Positions 18,856 through 27,466 of a stretch of 64,000 bases of DNA are shown piece by piece. Under the pieces are notes generated by a model, which was not told the origin of the DNA, ran no database searches, and worked only from the letters and a program-made list of their open reading frames with translations. Position 1 is the stretch's first letter, and each line of letters starts with the position of its first letter. This DNA is from a bacterium. Its GTDB lineage: Bacteria; Oederibacteriota; CAKKQC01. A program made the translations under genes and the position numbers. Location of the stretch: assembly GCA_919901855.1 (NCBI GenBank), contig CAKKQC010000021.1, positions 215,543-279,542 of the forward strand, given 5' to 3'.

Positions 18856-21800
18856 TTGAAGCACATCCACCGGATTCACACGTTACTGGCCGGCGGCGCC
18901 GGGACCGCCCGGCGGCTCGCCGGGCTGGTCTTTGCGGTCGCGATCCTGTGGGCCCAGCACGGGGCCGCCGACTGCGTGCTGGATGTCGCGCCGCTGGACG
19001 ATGCCGCCTTCTCGGGCGATACGCTGTTCCCGAACTGGGTGGCCGCGCCGGCCGCGGCGTTCACGGTCTTCGAGTGTGACGACACGGCCTGCGCCGGGTG
19101 TTCGAACAACCCGGTCACGGGCGTGACGATCCTGAACTACGGCACGGCCACCGCGTCGGACCTGACCGGGGTCTCGTTCCGACTGCTCTGCAACGCGACC
19201 GATTCCGGGATCCTTGCGATGACGTACGCCGGGGTCTGGACCGTGGGAGGGTCGCCGTATCCCGCCTGGACGTGGGCCGGGTCCATCGCCTGGGCCGGCG
19301 ACCCCTGCCAGGCGCCAGGGGCTGGCAGCAAAGGATGCGGCTGTTTCGTGTCCCTGTACGTGTACGCGGACATCGCACCGTGTCCCGCCGATGGGGCGGT
19401 GGTGGAGCTCGGGCCGGGCTACGACCCGCTCCGGGACATCAACCTCCCCGGAGGGATCAGCGACAGCTGCGGCTGCGTCGCCCCGTGGTCCCGCGTGGTC
19501 GCGGCCGTCCCGAAGACGATCCGGTATATGGTGAAGACTGCGGACCGGACCGCGGCGGCCCCGGGCGACCCGGTGGAGTACACGATCTACTACGGGCGCC
19601 CGGGCACCGGGACGCTGAACTGGATCCGGGTCACGGACAGCCTGCCCGCGTACATGCACGTGTCCTCGTACGGCACGCCGGCGCCCGATCCCGGCTGGGA
19701 CCCCGACCCGGGGCCGCCGATCCGCCTGCGCTGGACCAGCGGATCGCTGGCCACGACCGGCGGCGCGACGCAGTCGGTCTCGTTCACCGCCACCGTGGAC
19801 TGGGGGAACGGCGAGGCCTTCGAGCCGGGCTCGGGGGACGTCGGCGCGCCCGAGGGGGCAATGCTCGCGAACGCGGCGCACCTGGCGTGGGATCCGGCCG
19901 GGTGCGCGCCCGGCCGGTCCTCGAACCAGCCGCGCACGGTGATCCAGCGCTTCCTGTTCTGGAAGATCGGCAGCAACGACATCCTGTTCGCCGGGCGGCT
20001 GGGCCTGCCGGACGACGAGATCGTCTACGAGATCTTCATCAAGAACATGTCCCCCACGGAGACCTGGTGGGACGTCAACGTGTGGGACACGGTGCCGGCC
20101 GGGCTCGATCCCTGGGGCCCGGGCATGGGCTTCGAGGATCCCTGCGCCGGGTGGACAATGACGCCGACCGGGTGCGCGGCGGCCTCGCCGGGACGCGCCG
20201 GGGCGGCGTCCACGATGCTGACCTGGAACCTGGACATGCCCCCCGGGATGACGCTGACGGTGCGGTGGAAGGCCCGCATCCGCCCGACGATGACCGCCGG
20301 CTCGACGGTCATCAACCGGATCAGCCTCCTCGAGCTCGGGCGCGCGGGCATCGTGAACGGCACCGGCCACTCGGGGAAGCCCGCGGTGTTCACCCATGTC
20401 GCCCCCGTGCTCCTGCGCACGACGTACTTCTCCTATGTGGGGTATGCGGCCGAATGCGACGACGGGAGCGGTCCCGGCTTCTTCATCTCGTTCTTCCCGC
20501 TCAACATGGCCGCGGACTTCGAGCTGCGCAAGCTCGAGTACGTGGGCAGCGCAGGTGTGGCGCTGGCGGGGGGGAAGAGCGCGTCGATCAACGCCCTGGT
20601 CGGGAGCTGTGTCGGGGGGTTCGCGGACGGGGGATTCAGCCGCGCGGGCTGCAAGGTCGAGCGCGTCCCTGCCCGGTACCAGCCCGGGATCTACGATCCT
20701 CACGCCGGCGGCACGAAGCCGGCGTACGACTGGACCTTCCTCTACAAGGTCACGTCGAACTGTCCCCTGCTCTGGATCATGGAGAGCGAGATCGTGAACG
20801 AGCGGCAGGACGCCTTCACGTTCCTGCCGTCCACGAGCCTGAACTACCGGGGGTTCATGCACTACACGACCATGCGCCCGGACGAGGGGGCCCTGGCGAC
20901 GGCGGGGCACGGCGACCGGCTCCTGATCCTGAACACGGCGATGAACGACGCGAACGTGGTCGACCCCGCGCTCGCGACCGTCGTCCATCTCTTCCGGTGG
21001 AATCCGGGCACGCTCGGCTGGGACTACGTGCAGACCGGCACAGTGGACCCCGAGAGCTTCTGGATCCCGCTCGACGGCACGACGGCGACGGCCGCCTCCG
21101 ACCTCTTTGACTGGCGGATCGTCTCTTCCGTCGCCCAGTTGCACGTCTACCAGGGGGATATGACCTTCGGCATGCCGAGCGGCATCTTCGGGTCCTACAA
21201 CGACCACGGGGGCTACGTGCCGAACCGGGAGAACGGGAACCTCGTGTCCTCGACGACCCCGGCGAGCTTCTACGGGATCGCGCGGGCGACCACGGGCTAC
21301 GACATCCCCGTGAACATCATCGTCGGCAACACGGGGGCCGCCAACGCCACCTACCGGCTCTGGAAGTACGTGCCCGTGAGCGCCGTCTCGGCGGGTGCCG
21401 ACTGGCCCGCCTCCCTGGCCGGCTTCTCGGGCGACTGGGAGCTCGTGACCACGGACAACGTGACCGCCGGCCTCGCGGTGCCGGGAAACCCCCACGTCTA
21501 CGGCCAGAACTACGACACGGCCACCCTCCTGGGCACCACGACGGCGGTCGGCTGGAAGGTCGAGCTGGTCTCCGGCGGCCCGATCCAGGTCCGCATCGGG
21601 AGCGGCCTCGACTCGGCCTGGGCGGGCGGGTCCATAATCCACGCGGCCAACGGCAACCAGTCGGGCGGCGAGTTCTGGCACGGGCAGGCGTGGAGCGACT
21701 GGGGGTGCTCGACCGCGCTCGGGTTCTTCCACGTGTTCGTGCCCAAGACGGGCGTGGGGGTCCGGGCGGTGTCGAACGACGGCTACTCCGCCGCCTACAC

Positions 21801-22674
21801 GACGGACGGCGTGGACCAGTGCATCCTGTTCGGGAAGCTGAGCGACCTGGCGCCGGGGGCCCGCCGGAACTACCGGATCACGCAATCCGGCGGCCCCGCC
21901 ACGGAGTTGATCGCCCAGTACCAGCAGTGGAAGTACACGGAGAAGTTCTTCACGGCCCCGTTCGTGAAGACGGGCGTGCACTACGACATCATCGCTCCGG
22001 GGGTCGTGTTCACGGGCCAGTCGTTCTGGATCACGGTGGTCGTGATCGACTCCGGGGGCGGGACGAAGGCCGACTACTGCGGTACGACGACTTTCACCTC
22101 GACGGATCCCGCGTCGAAGATCGAGAACTCGGCCATGGACGGCTACAACTACACGTGGGACTCGAGCTGGGGGTGCGGGTCGGCGCCGTACGACGACGGC
22201 GTCAGAATCTTCCTGAACATGTCGATGAGCGACCTGGGCAGCCAGGCGCTCATCGCCGTGGACACGGCGGACGGCTCTATCACCGGGATCGCGAGCATCC
22301 TCGTCGTGGGGGCGGACATCAAGCTCGAGAAGCGGCCGCCGTTCTCGATCGCGGCCACGGGCGACACGGTGCAGTTCCGGATCTGCTGGAGTAACTATTC
22401 CTCCGCGTCCGGGTTCACCTTCGTCGTCAACGACGCCGTGCCCATGGGGCTGACGTTCCTGCCGGAGGGATCGGCGGCGGCGCTCGATTGCGGCAACACC
22501 GATGGCGTGCCCGTGACCGTCGCCTACGCGACCACGGCCTCGCCCGCGGTCCCGGCGGCTGCGTCTTTCACGGCGGGCAACCCGGTCGCGGGGACGCGCT
22601 GGCTGAGGTGGACGGTCCCCGTGGCCGGTGTGCAGACGACGGGGTGCGCCTGCTTCAGGGTCACGGTCCAGTAA
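18856..22674 (+). CDS. giant secreted DUF11-repeat, Cys-containing surface protein, copy 2
   Basis: A 1,272-aa tandem paralogue of the preceding protein, with the same order: signal peptide (ending near 'QHGAA'), 'FPNW' N-domain, DUF11-type modules at ~221-361 and ~363-515, unknown centre, C-terminal module at ~1151-1272. Near-identical stretches include 'DPGPP.RLRWT', 'DWGNGEAFEPGSGD', 'DYCGT.TFTSTDP', 'YNYTWDSS' and 'CGSAPYDDGV'. The start is the TTG at 18856, because the nearby ATG (18851) hits a stop at once; a later start cannot be excluded. Two copies kept side by side suggest two subunits or two specificities of one surface structure. Function unknown. Confidence 0.72.
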   Translation: MKHIHRIHTLLAGGAGTARRLAGLVFAVAILWAQHGAADCVLDVAPLDDAAFSGDTLFPNWVAAPAAAFTVFECDDTACAGCSNNPVTGVTILNYGTATASDLTGVSFRLLCNATDSGILAMTYAGVWTVGGSPYPAWTWAGSIAWAGDPCQAPGAGSKGCGCFVSLYVYADIAPCPADGAVVELGPGYDPLRDINLPGGISDSCGCVAPWSRVVAAVPKTIRYMVKTADRTAAAPGDPVEYTIYYGRPGTGTLNWIRVTDSLPAYMHVSSYGTPAPDPGWDPDPGPPIRLRWTSGSLATTGGATQSVSFTATVDWGNGEAFEPGSGDVGAPEGAMLANAAHLAWDPAGCAPGRSSNQPRTVIQRFLFWKIGSNDILFAGRLGLPDDEIVYEIFIKNMSPTETWWDVNVWDTVPAGLDPWGPGMGFEDPCAGWTMTPTGCAAASPGRAGAASTMLTWNLDMPPGMTLTVRWKARIRPTMTAGSTVINRISLLELGRAGIVNGTGHSGKPAVFTHVAPVLLRTTYFSYVGYAAECDDGSGPGFFISFFPLNMAADFELRKLEYVGSAGVALAGGKSASINALVGSCVGGFADGGFSRAGCKVERVPARYQPGIYDPHAGGTKPAYDWTFLYKVTSNCPLLWIMESEIVNERQDAFTFLPSTSLNYRGFMHYTTMRPDEGALATAGHGDRLLILNTAMNDANVVDPALATVVHLFRWNPGTLGWDYVQTGTVDPESFWIPLDGTTATAASDLFDWRIVSSVAQLHVYQGDMTFGMPSGIFGSYNDHGGYVPNRENGNLVSSTTPASFYGIARATTGYDIPVNIIVGNTGAANATYRLWKYVPVSAVSAGADWPASLAGFSGDWELVTTDNVTAGLAVPGNPHVYGQNYDTATLLGTTTAVGWKVELVSGGPIQVRIGSGLDSAWAGGSIIHAANGNQSGGEFWHGQAWSDWGCSTALGFFHVFVPKTGVGVRAVSNDGYSAAYTTDGVDQCILFGKLSDLAPGARRNYRITQSGGPATELIAQYQQWKYTEKFFTAPFVKTGVHYDIIAPGVVFTGQSFWITVVVIDSGGGTKADYCGTTTFTSTDPASKIENSAMDGYNYTWDSSWGCGSAPYDDGVRIFLNMSMSDLGSQALIAVDTADGSITGIASILVVGADIKLEKRPPFSIAATGDTVQFRICWSNYSSASGFTFVVNDAVPMGLTFLPEGSAAALDCGNTDGVPVTVAYATTASPAVPAAASFTAGNPVAGTRWLRWTVPVAGVQTTGCACFRVTVQ

Positions 22675-22825
22675 TGGCACGGCGTGTTGCGCCGGGACAT
22701 GCGATGATGGCGGACATGCCGCCTGGGATCGCCAGCATGAAGGGCCGACCATTCCGCCCCGATCGCGCCGCGGTGGGTGTGGTGTCGTCGGCAGGCCGTG
22801 CTCGTGCCATGAAGGAGGCAATTGC

Positions 22826-25114
22826 ATGATCGGGACCATCGCGGCCGCGCTGGCGGCCTTCCTGCTGCTTGCCCCGGCCCAGGCCGCCAGCCTTCGCGTG
22901 GATGGCTCCAAGGTGCTGCGCACCATGGACCGCCACCGGTTGCTGGGCAGCAATGTCGCGGGATGGTACGAGAAGAAGACCTACGATGACGGGATCCTGC
23001 GGGGGTGGATCAGGGATCTCGGCCCCATCCTCCTGCGGTTGCCCGGCGGAAGCTGGGGGAACGGGACCTTCTGGAACGGCAACGGGGTGCGGCACGGCAA
23101 CAAGGTGGACTATTCCCGGCTCCATCCCAAGCCCTATTCGGACTGGTCGGCGCCTTGGGGCACGTGGGACATCGACTACTCGGATTACGCCCCGGGTTTC
23201 CTGGTGGATGTGAAGCCCAACGAGAAGCCACGGATGCTCTCCACCGAGTGGCACGGCAACGTGGACGTCAGGACCATGCACGACTTCATCCGGGAGGTCG
23301 GCGACGAGCCCCTCGTCATCGTGAACGTGGCCACGGGTTCCCCCCGGGACGCTGCCGAGTGGGTGCGCTGGGCGAACAAGAAGATGGGGTATGGGGTCAG
23401 GTACTGGGAGATCGGCAACGAGCTGGGCGGATCGTGGGAGTGCGGGCACTTCCTGCCTGATGGCAGTGTCCTGAACGGCGAGATCTACGCGCACCGCTTC
23501 GAGGAGTTCGCCAAGGCCATGAAGGCCGTGGACCCCACGATCAAGGTCGGCACCATGGACTGGCTCGAGGATGTGCTCAAGCTCTGCGGCGACCAGCTCG
23601 ATTTCTTCTCCATTCACGCCTACCCCGCCGGTATCGGCACGGGGCCGGGGTCGATGCCCGACGACGAGCTCTTCGCCAAGCTGGACGAGGTCCGGAGGAC
23701 CATGGAGGAGGCGAGGGCCACGATCCGCAGGGTCCGGCCCGACCGGGAGGGGAAGATCGAGATCGATTATTCCGAGTGGAGCATGGGCTGGGGGGACAAT
23801 CGCGGGGCCCTCTGGCATGCCGGTTGGGTGGGGGAGATGTTCCGGCACGGCGCCGCTTTTGCCATGCAGTGGGACGTCTTCGGCCTGGTGTCCCAGGCCA
23901 AGTCCGGGAACGTGCGCCGCAGTATCTACTGGCCCTTCTGGCTCTGGAGCCGGGCGATGGGCGACTCCCTCGTGGCCTCGACCCTCGAGGAATCGGACCA
24001 TGCCGCCGCCTACGCGACCCGGTCCGCAGACGGTCTCCGGATCATGGTCATCAACCAGTCCGCCGGGGAAGAGCTGAGGGTGAACGTGCGCCTCGACGGC
24101 TTCACCCCGGCCTCCCGGGCGCAGGAGGTCCGGTTCACCCGCCGGGAGTTCTTCCTGCTGGAAGAGAACGCCGATCACCTCGTCTGGAACACGGGACCCG
24201 TCATCCGGCCCTTCAAGGCGGCAAGGTCCTTCAAGGCGGTCGTTCCGCCCGCTTCCATCGTCGTCTGGGTCCTCCCCGGGGAGGGACAGCCGCTCCCTCT
24301 CGAGGAGACGAAGCCACCCGAACCCCGGGAGCCCCGGATGAACCTCTGGTTCCCGCCGGACACCTACGCCGGTGACTGGGTGGATGCGTGGGCCTACGTC
24401 CGGAACGGGGAGGAAGAAGCGCCCTATGCCCTCCCGCTTGCGGACGGAAAGATACGCGTCAAGGGTGCCGCCCGGTCCGATCGCGGGACCGTCCGGCTCT
24501 CCGAGGCGGCGGGGCATTTCCGCGTCAAGGCCGGCCGGCCCGGGGCCGTCACGGTCGAAGTCCGCTCCGGCAAGGCGACGGCGGCCCGGGAGGTGGTCTT
24601 CAAGTCGTCGGTGCCCAGGCCCCGTGTCTTCTGGGAGTTCGAGGAAGAGAAGATACCCGGGTTCGTGTATTCCCAATGGCCCCTGACCTTCGACGACAGC
24701 ATCCGGCCCAACGAACGGGTTGCACGGATTGCCCTGGACGGGGATACCCCCCAGGGCGACAAGAAGCGCGACCTGCTGAGCATCCGCGAGCTCCCCGGGG
24801 CGGACCGGCTCGACAAGAAGAACATCCGTGGCGCCGTATTCGACGTCAGCGTATCCCCCGGGTTCGGGTGCGACGATCCCGCCGCCTTCATCGATGTCGT
24901 GATGCAGAGTCCCGCGAACTGGTGGATGCATCTGGGGAAGGTCCTGCTTTCGGACCTCAAGCCCGGCGAGTGGAAGACGGTAGCATTCGTCACCGACAAG
25001 CCCGAAAACCTGAGGGCCATGGGCCATGCCCTGAACCTCCTGTTCCTCGTGAATTCCGCGAAGCCCATCCGCGGCGCGATCCTCCTCGACGGCGCCGGAT
25101 TGATGGTCAGATAG
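22826..25114 (+). CDS. secreted GH51-like (clan GH-A) glycosidase, copy 2
   Basis: A 762-aa paralogue of 2640-4955, highly similar over its whole length. The signal peptide is cleaved after 'APAQA'. Acid/base is Glu199 ('WEIGNE'), nucleophile Glu317 ('SEWSM'). The same C-terminal beta-rich module is present ('VFWEFEE', 'NWWMHLG'). A canonical AAGGAGG lies 8 bases before the ATG. The in-frame ORF could extend to 22628, but the ribosome-binding site and signal peptide fix the start. It is followed by the remains of a GH29 gene, so the GH29/GH51-like pairing of 0.5-5 kb was probably once repeated here in another order. Confidence 0.83.
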   Translation: MIGTIAAALAAFLLLAPAQAASLRVDGSKVLRTMDRHRLLGSNVAGWYEKKTYDDGILRGWIRDLGPILLRLPGGSWGNGTFWNGNGVRHGNKVDYSRLHPKPYSDWSAPWGTWDIDYSDYAPGFLVDVKPNEKPRMLSTEWHGNVDVRTMHDFIREVGDEPLVIVNVATGSPRDAAEWVRWANKKMGYGVRYWEIGNELGGSWECGHFLPDGSVLNGEIYAHRFEEFAKAMKAVDPTIKVGTMDWLEDVLKLCGDQLDFFSIHAYPAGIGTGPGSMPDDELFAKLDEVRRTMEEARATIRRVRPDREGKIEIDYSEWSMGWGDNRGALWHAGWVGEMFRHGAAFAMQWDVFGLVSQAKSGNVRRSIYWPFWLWSRAMGDSLVASTLEESDHAAAYATRSADGLRIMVINQSAGEELRVNVRLDGFTPASRAQEVRFTRREFFLLEENADHLVWNTGPVIRPFKAARSFKAVVPPASIVVWVLPGEGQPLPLEETKPPEPREPRMNLWFPPDTYAGDWVDAWAYVRNGEEEAPYALPLADGKIRVKGAARSDRGTVRLSEAAGHFRVKAGRPGAVTVEVRSGKATAAREVVFKSSVPRPRVFWEFEEEKIPGFVYSQWPLTFDDSIRPNERVARIALDGDTPQGDKKRDLLSIRELPGADRLDKKNIRGAVFDVSVSPGFGCDDPAAFIDVVMQSPANWWMHLGKVLLSDLKPGEWKTVAFVTDKPENLRAMGHALNLLFLVNSAKPIRGAILLDGAGLMVR

Positions 25115-25121
25115 TACGCAG

Positions 25122-25539
25122 ATGCGCGACAGCCTTCCGGACGAAGCGGCCTCGATCCGGCCGGGCTGGTTCTACCATCCCGAGGAAGACGGGCGGGTGA
25201 AGTCCCTGGACGAGGTTCAGCGCATCTACGACGGCGCGGTGGGTGGCAACGCCTGTTTCCTGCTCAACCTGCCTCCCGCCCCGCGAGGCCTGATTCACGA
25301 GGCGGACACCGCGAGGATGCGCGACTTCGGGAACGCGCTGCGGGCGCGGTTCGCACGGAACCTGGCGGCGAACGGGCGCGCGACGGCGGACGTGCCGTCC
25401 GCGGCCGGTCACGAGGCGTCGCGTCCGGAGCCTGCGCATCCGCTTCGAGTCGGTACGGGGCTTTCCGACACTCGCGTTCGTGGGCGCCTATAGCTCTTCA
25501 GGGACGCCCTTCGGATTGCCGGATTCTGCCGGGAGTTGA
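25122..25539 (+). pseudogene. remnant of a GH29 fucosidase gene
   Basis: From 25147 the first frame reads 'SIRPGWFYHPEEDGRVKSL' and 'GGNACFLLNLPP', aligning with residues ~285-370 of the intact GH29 at 501-2627 ('SIRPGWFYHENEDDRVRPL', 'FLLNIPP'). All N-terminal catalytic sequence is missing. After about residue 95 homology resumes in another frame as 'LRIRFESVRGFPTLAFVGAY', which is the end of an F5/8C domain, and stops at 25537-25539. The gene therefore lost its 5' part, most of its F5/8C domain, and its frame. It cannot make an active enzyme. Confidence 0.8.
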
Positions 25540-25583
25540 AGAATCCGGGAGCCTGCCTCCGCCCTGAGTGGGCGGCAAGTGCG

Positions 25584-25589
25584 TACAAT
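25584..25589 (+). promoter_or_regulatory. -10 hexamer, leaderless start
   Basis: TACAAT lies 9 bases before the ATG at 25599, so transcription would start at or next to the start codon. No ribosome-binding site and no clear -35 are seen. Confidence 0.5.
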
Positions 25590-25598
25590 ACCCCTGCC

Positions 25599-26906
25599 AT
25601 GACACCAACTCGGATCAAGATCAGCGCGGACGGGCGGTTCTTCACCGACCAGGACGGCCGGCCGTGGTTCTACCTCGCCGACACGTGCTGGCTCCTGTTC
25701 AAGCGCGCAACCATGAAGGAACTGGACGAGTACCTCCAGGACCGGGCCGCCAAGGGGTTCACGGTCATCCAGGCTTACGTGATCCGGGGGCTGGGGGAGA
25801 CGGACCCGGACGGCAACACGTCCCTGATCGGCGCCGTGCCCTTCCAGGATCGCGACCCCAACCGCCCCAACGAGGACTTCTTCCGGCACGTGGACGAGGT
25901 CGTCGCCCGCGCCAACGCGCTCGGGCTGGTCATGGCGCTCGTGACCGCCAAGTCCTGGCACGTCCCGGGCGGCCGGGAGTGCTGTTTCGACGAGGCGAAC
26001 GCCAGGACCTTCGGCGCGTTCCTGGGCAATCGCTATCGCGACCGCGCGGTCATGTGGCTGCCCGGGGGCGACTCGGCGCCGGCGCAGGCCGACGCGGTCT
26101 GGCAGGCGATGGCCCGGGGCCTCAAGGAGGGCAGCGGAGGCCGCCACCTCGTCAGCTACCACGGCGACTGGGTGACTTCCTCCTCGGAGTGGTACCACGG
26201 CGCCGACTGGCTCGACTTCAACACGATCCAGTCCGGCCACACGTGGGAGTCCGACAACTACGCCTTCGTGAGCGTGGATCGCGCGCTCTCCCCGGCCAAG
26301 CCCACGGTCGACATCGAGCCGAGTTACGAGAACCACCCCGTGGGCGGCAGGCTCCCGATCGACTCGCACAAGGTCCGCACGCAGGCGTACACGGCCATGC
26401 TCGCGGGAGCGGCCGGCCACGGATACGGCGCACTCGACCTCTTCTGCTTCTTCAAGGACGCCGACGGCCCCTTCCCGCGCGGCGGCGGGGGATGGAAGGA
26501 GCTCGCGTTCCAGCACTGGCGCACCGCCTGCGCGTACGAGGGCGCGGCGCAGATGGGGCTAATGCGGAAGCTCTTCGAGACTCGGCCGTGGTGGAAGCTC
26601 GTCCCGGGCCAGTCGCTGATGGCCTCGTACAAGGGCGAGGGGAACCAACGCCGCACGGCGGCCCGGGCGGCCGACGGGAGCTTCATGCTCGCGTACCTGC
26701 CCGAGGGCGGCACCGTCACGATGCGCGGGCTGGATGTCCTCACCGGCTCGGAGGTGATCGCCTCGTGGTTCGATCCCCGGACCGGGCAGTGGAAGGAAGC
26801 CGGGCGGTTCAAGAAGACCGGCTCGCTGAGCTTCGAGGCCCCCACGTCCGGCGAGAAGGATGACTGGGTTCTGGTCCTCGACGCACAGCCCTCGAGCCGG
26901 TCGTGA
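25599..26906 (+). CDS. GH140-like (DUF4038) glycosidase, copy 1
   Basis: A 435-aa protein of the DUF4038/putative collagen-binding family, whose characterised member GH140 is an apiosidase acting on rhamnogalacturonan II. Opening 'ISADGRFFTDQDGRPWFYLADTCW', barrel motifs 'KGFTVIQAY', 'WLPGGDS', 'DIEPSYENHP', and a C-terminal beta domain with 'SWFDPRTGQW' and 'DWVLVLDA'. No signal peptide in this copy; the paralogue at 32429 has one. The start is set by the TACAAT box and the family N-terminus. The stop overlaps the hicA start (GTGA). Apiosidase activity itself is not proven by sequence. Confidence 0.85.
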   Translation: MTPTRIKISADGRFFTDQDGRPWFYLADTCWLLFKRATMKELDEYLQDRAAKGFTVIQAYVIRGLGETDPDGNTSLIGAVPFQDRDPNRPNEDFFRHVDEVVARANALGLVMALVTAKSWHVPGGRECCFDEANARTFGAFLGNRYRDRAVMWLPGGDSAPAQADAVWQAMARGLKEGSGGRHLVSYHGDWVTSSSEWYHGADWLDFNTIQSGHTWESDNYAFVSVDRALSPAKPTVDIEPSYENHPVGGRLPIDSHKVRTQAYTAMLAGAAGHGYGALDLFCFFKDADGPFPRGGGGWKELAFQHWRTACAYEGAAQMGLMRKLFETRPWWKLVPGQSLMASYKGEGNQRRTAARAADGSFMLAYLPEGGTVTMRGLDVLTGSEVIASWFDPRTGQWKEAGRFKKTGSLSFEAPTSGEKDDWVLVLDAQPSSRS

Positions 26907-27163
26907 ATCGCAAAGCGCTTCTTGCGCGCCTGGTTCGCGGTGACGTCCGCAACGTGCGTTTCGCCGACTTCTGCAACCTCGTGGAAGGATTCGGATTCCG
27001 GTCCGCGAGGCAGGACGGGAGCCATCACATCTACGCACATCCCCAGGTGCGAGAACTCGTGAACTTGCAGGAGGTGGACGGGGAAGCGAAACCGTATCAG
27101 ATCAGGCAAGTGCTCCGGCTCGTTGAGCGGTATAATCTGATCATGGAAGGCGGCGACGAGTGA
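26903..27163 (+). CDS. hicA: HicA-type toxin (mRNA interferase)
   Basis: An 86-aa protein with the HicA double-stranded-RNA-binding-like fold signature: 'FCNLVEGFGFRSARQDGSHHIYAHP', whose His is the catalytic residue of HicA ribonucleases, then 'VNLQEVDGEAKPYQIRQVL'. It cleaves mRNA when free of HicB. The GTG start overlaps the stop of the GH140-like gene (GTGA) and its own stop overlaps the hicB start (GTGA). Being coupled to a metabolic gene is unusual for a toxin. Confidence 0.85.
   Translation: MNRKALLARLVRGDVRNVRFADFCNLVEGFGFRSARQDGSHHIYAHPQVRELVNLQEVDGEAKPYQIRQVLRLVERYNLIMEGGDE
27131..27136 (+). promoter_or_regulatory. internal -10 box in hicA, for hicB
   Basis: A perfect TATAAT in otherwise GC-rich DNA, 23 bases before the hicB GTG, followed by GGAAGG as ribosome-binding site. 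An internal promoter giving extra antitoxin is known from other hicAB loci; here it is inferred. Confidence 0.4.
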
Positions 27164-27381
27164 GCGACTACCACATCAACATCTTCTACAGTGACGAGGA
27201 TGGCGGGTACATCGCGGATATCCCGGACCTTGACGCCTGTTCCGCCTTCGGCGCGACCGCCGAGCAGGCCCTTGTTGAGGTCAAGCGGGCGATGGCGGCC
27301 TGGATCGCGGCCGCCAAACAGGCTGGCAAGCCGGTTCCGCCCCCGCGGTATCGGCCCGCGATCTATCAAGCGGGACGATAG
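27160..27381 (+). CDS. hicB: HicB-type antitoxin
   Basis: A 73-aa protein with the partially degraded RNase-H-like HicB fold: 'INIFYSDEDGGYIADIPDLDACSAFGATAEQALVEVKRAM' region, the standard UPF0150 layout. It lacks the C-terminal DNA-binding domain found in longer HicB proteins, so any autoregulation must use another route. It neutralises HicA encoded just upstream. GTG start inside the hicA stop. Confidence 0.85.
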   Translation: MSDYHINIFYSDEDGGYIADIPDLDACSAFGATAEQALVEVKRAMAAWIAAAKQAGKPVPPPRYRPAIYQAGR

Positions 27382-27466
27382 CCGGTCGGGGCCGGAGGCC
27401 GTGCTTAGGTCGGTCTCCCTCGTCCATTCTCTGGTCTGGCTCCCCGCCCCCGGCGCCTGGGACTGA

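Noticed and set aside
18883-22953. 1,356-aa open frame on the minus strand
   Set aside because: Antisense to the second DUF11 gene, low-complexity Arg/His/Pro composition, and no start or promoter signals.
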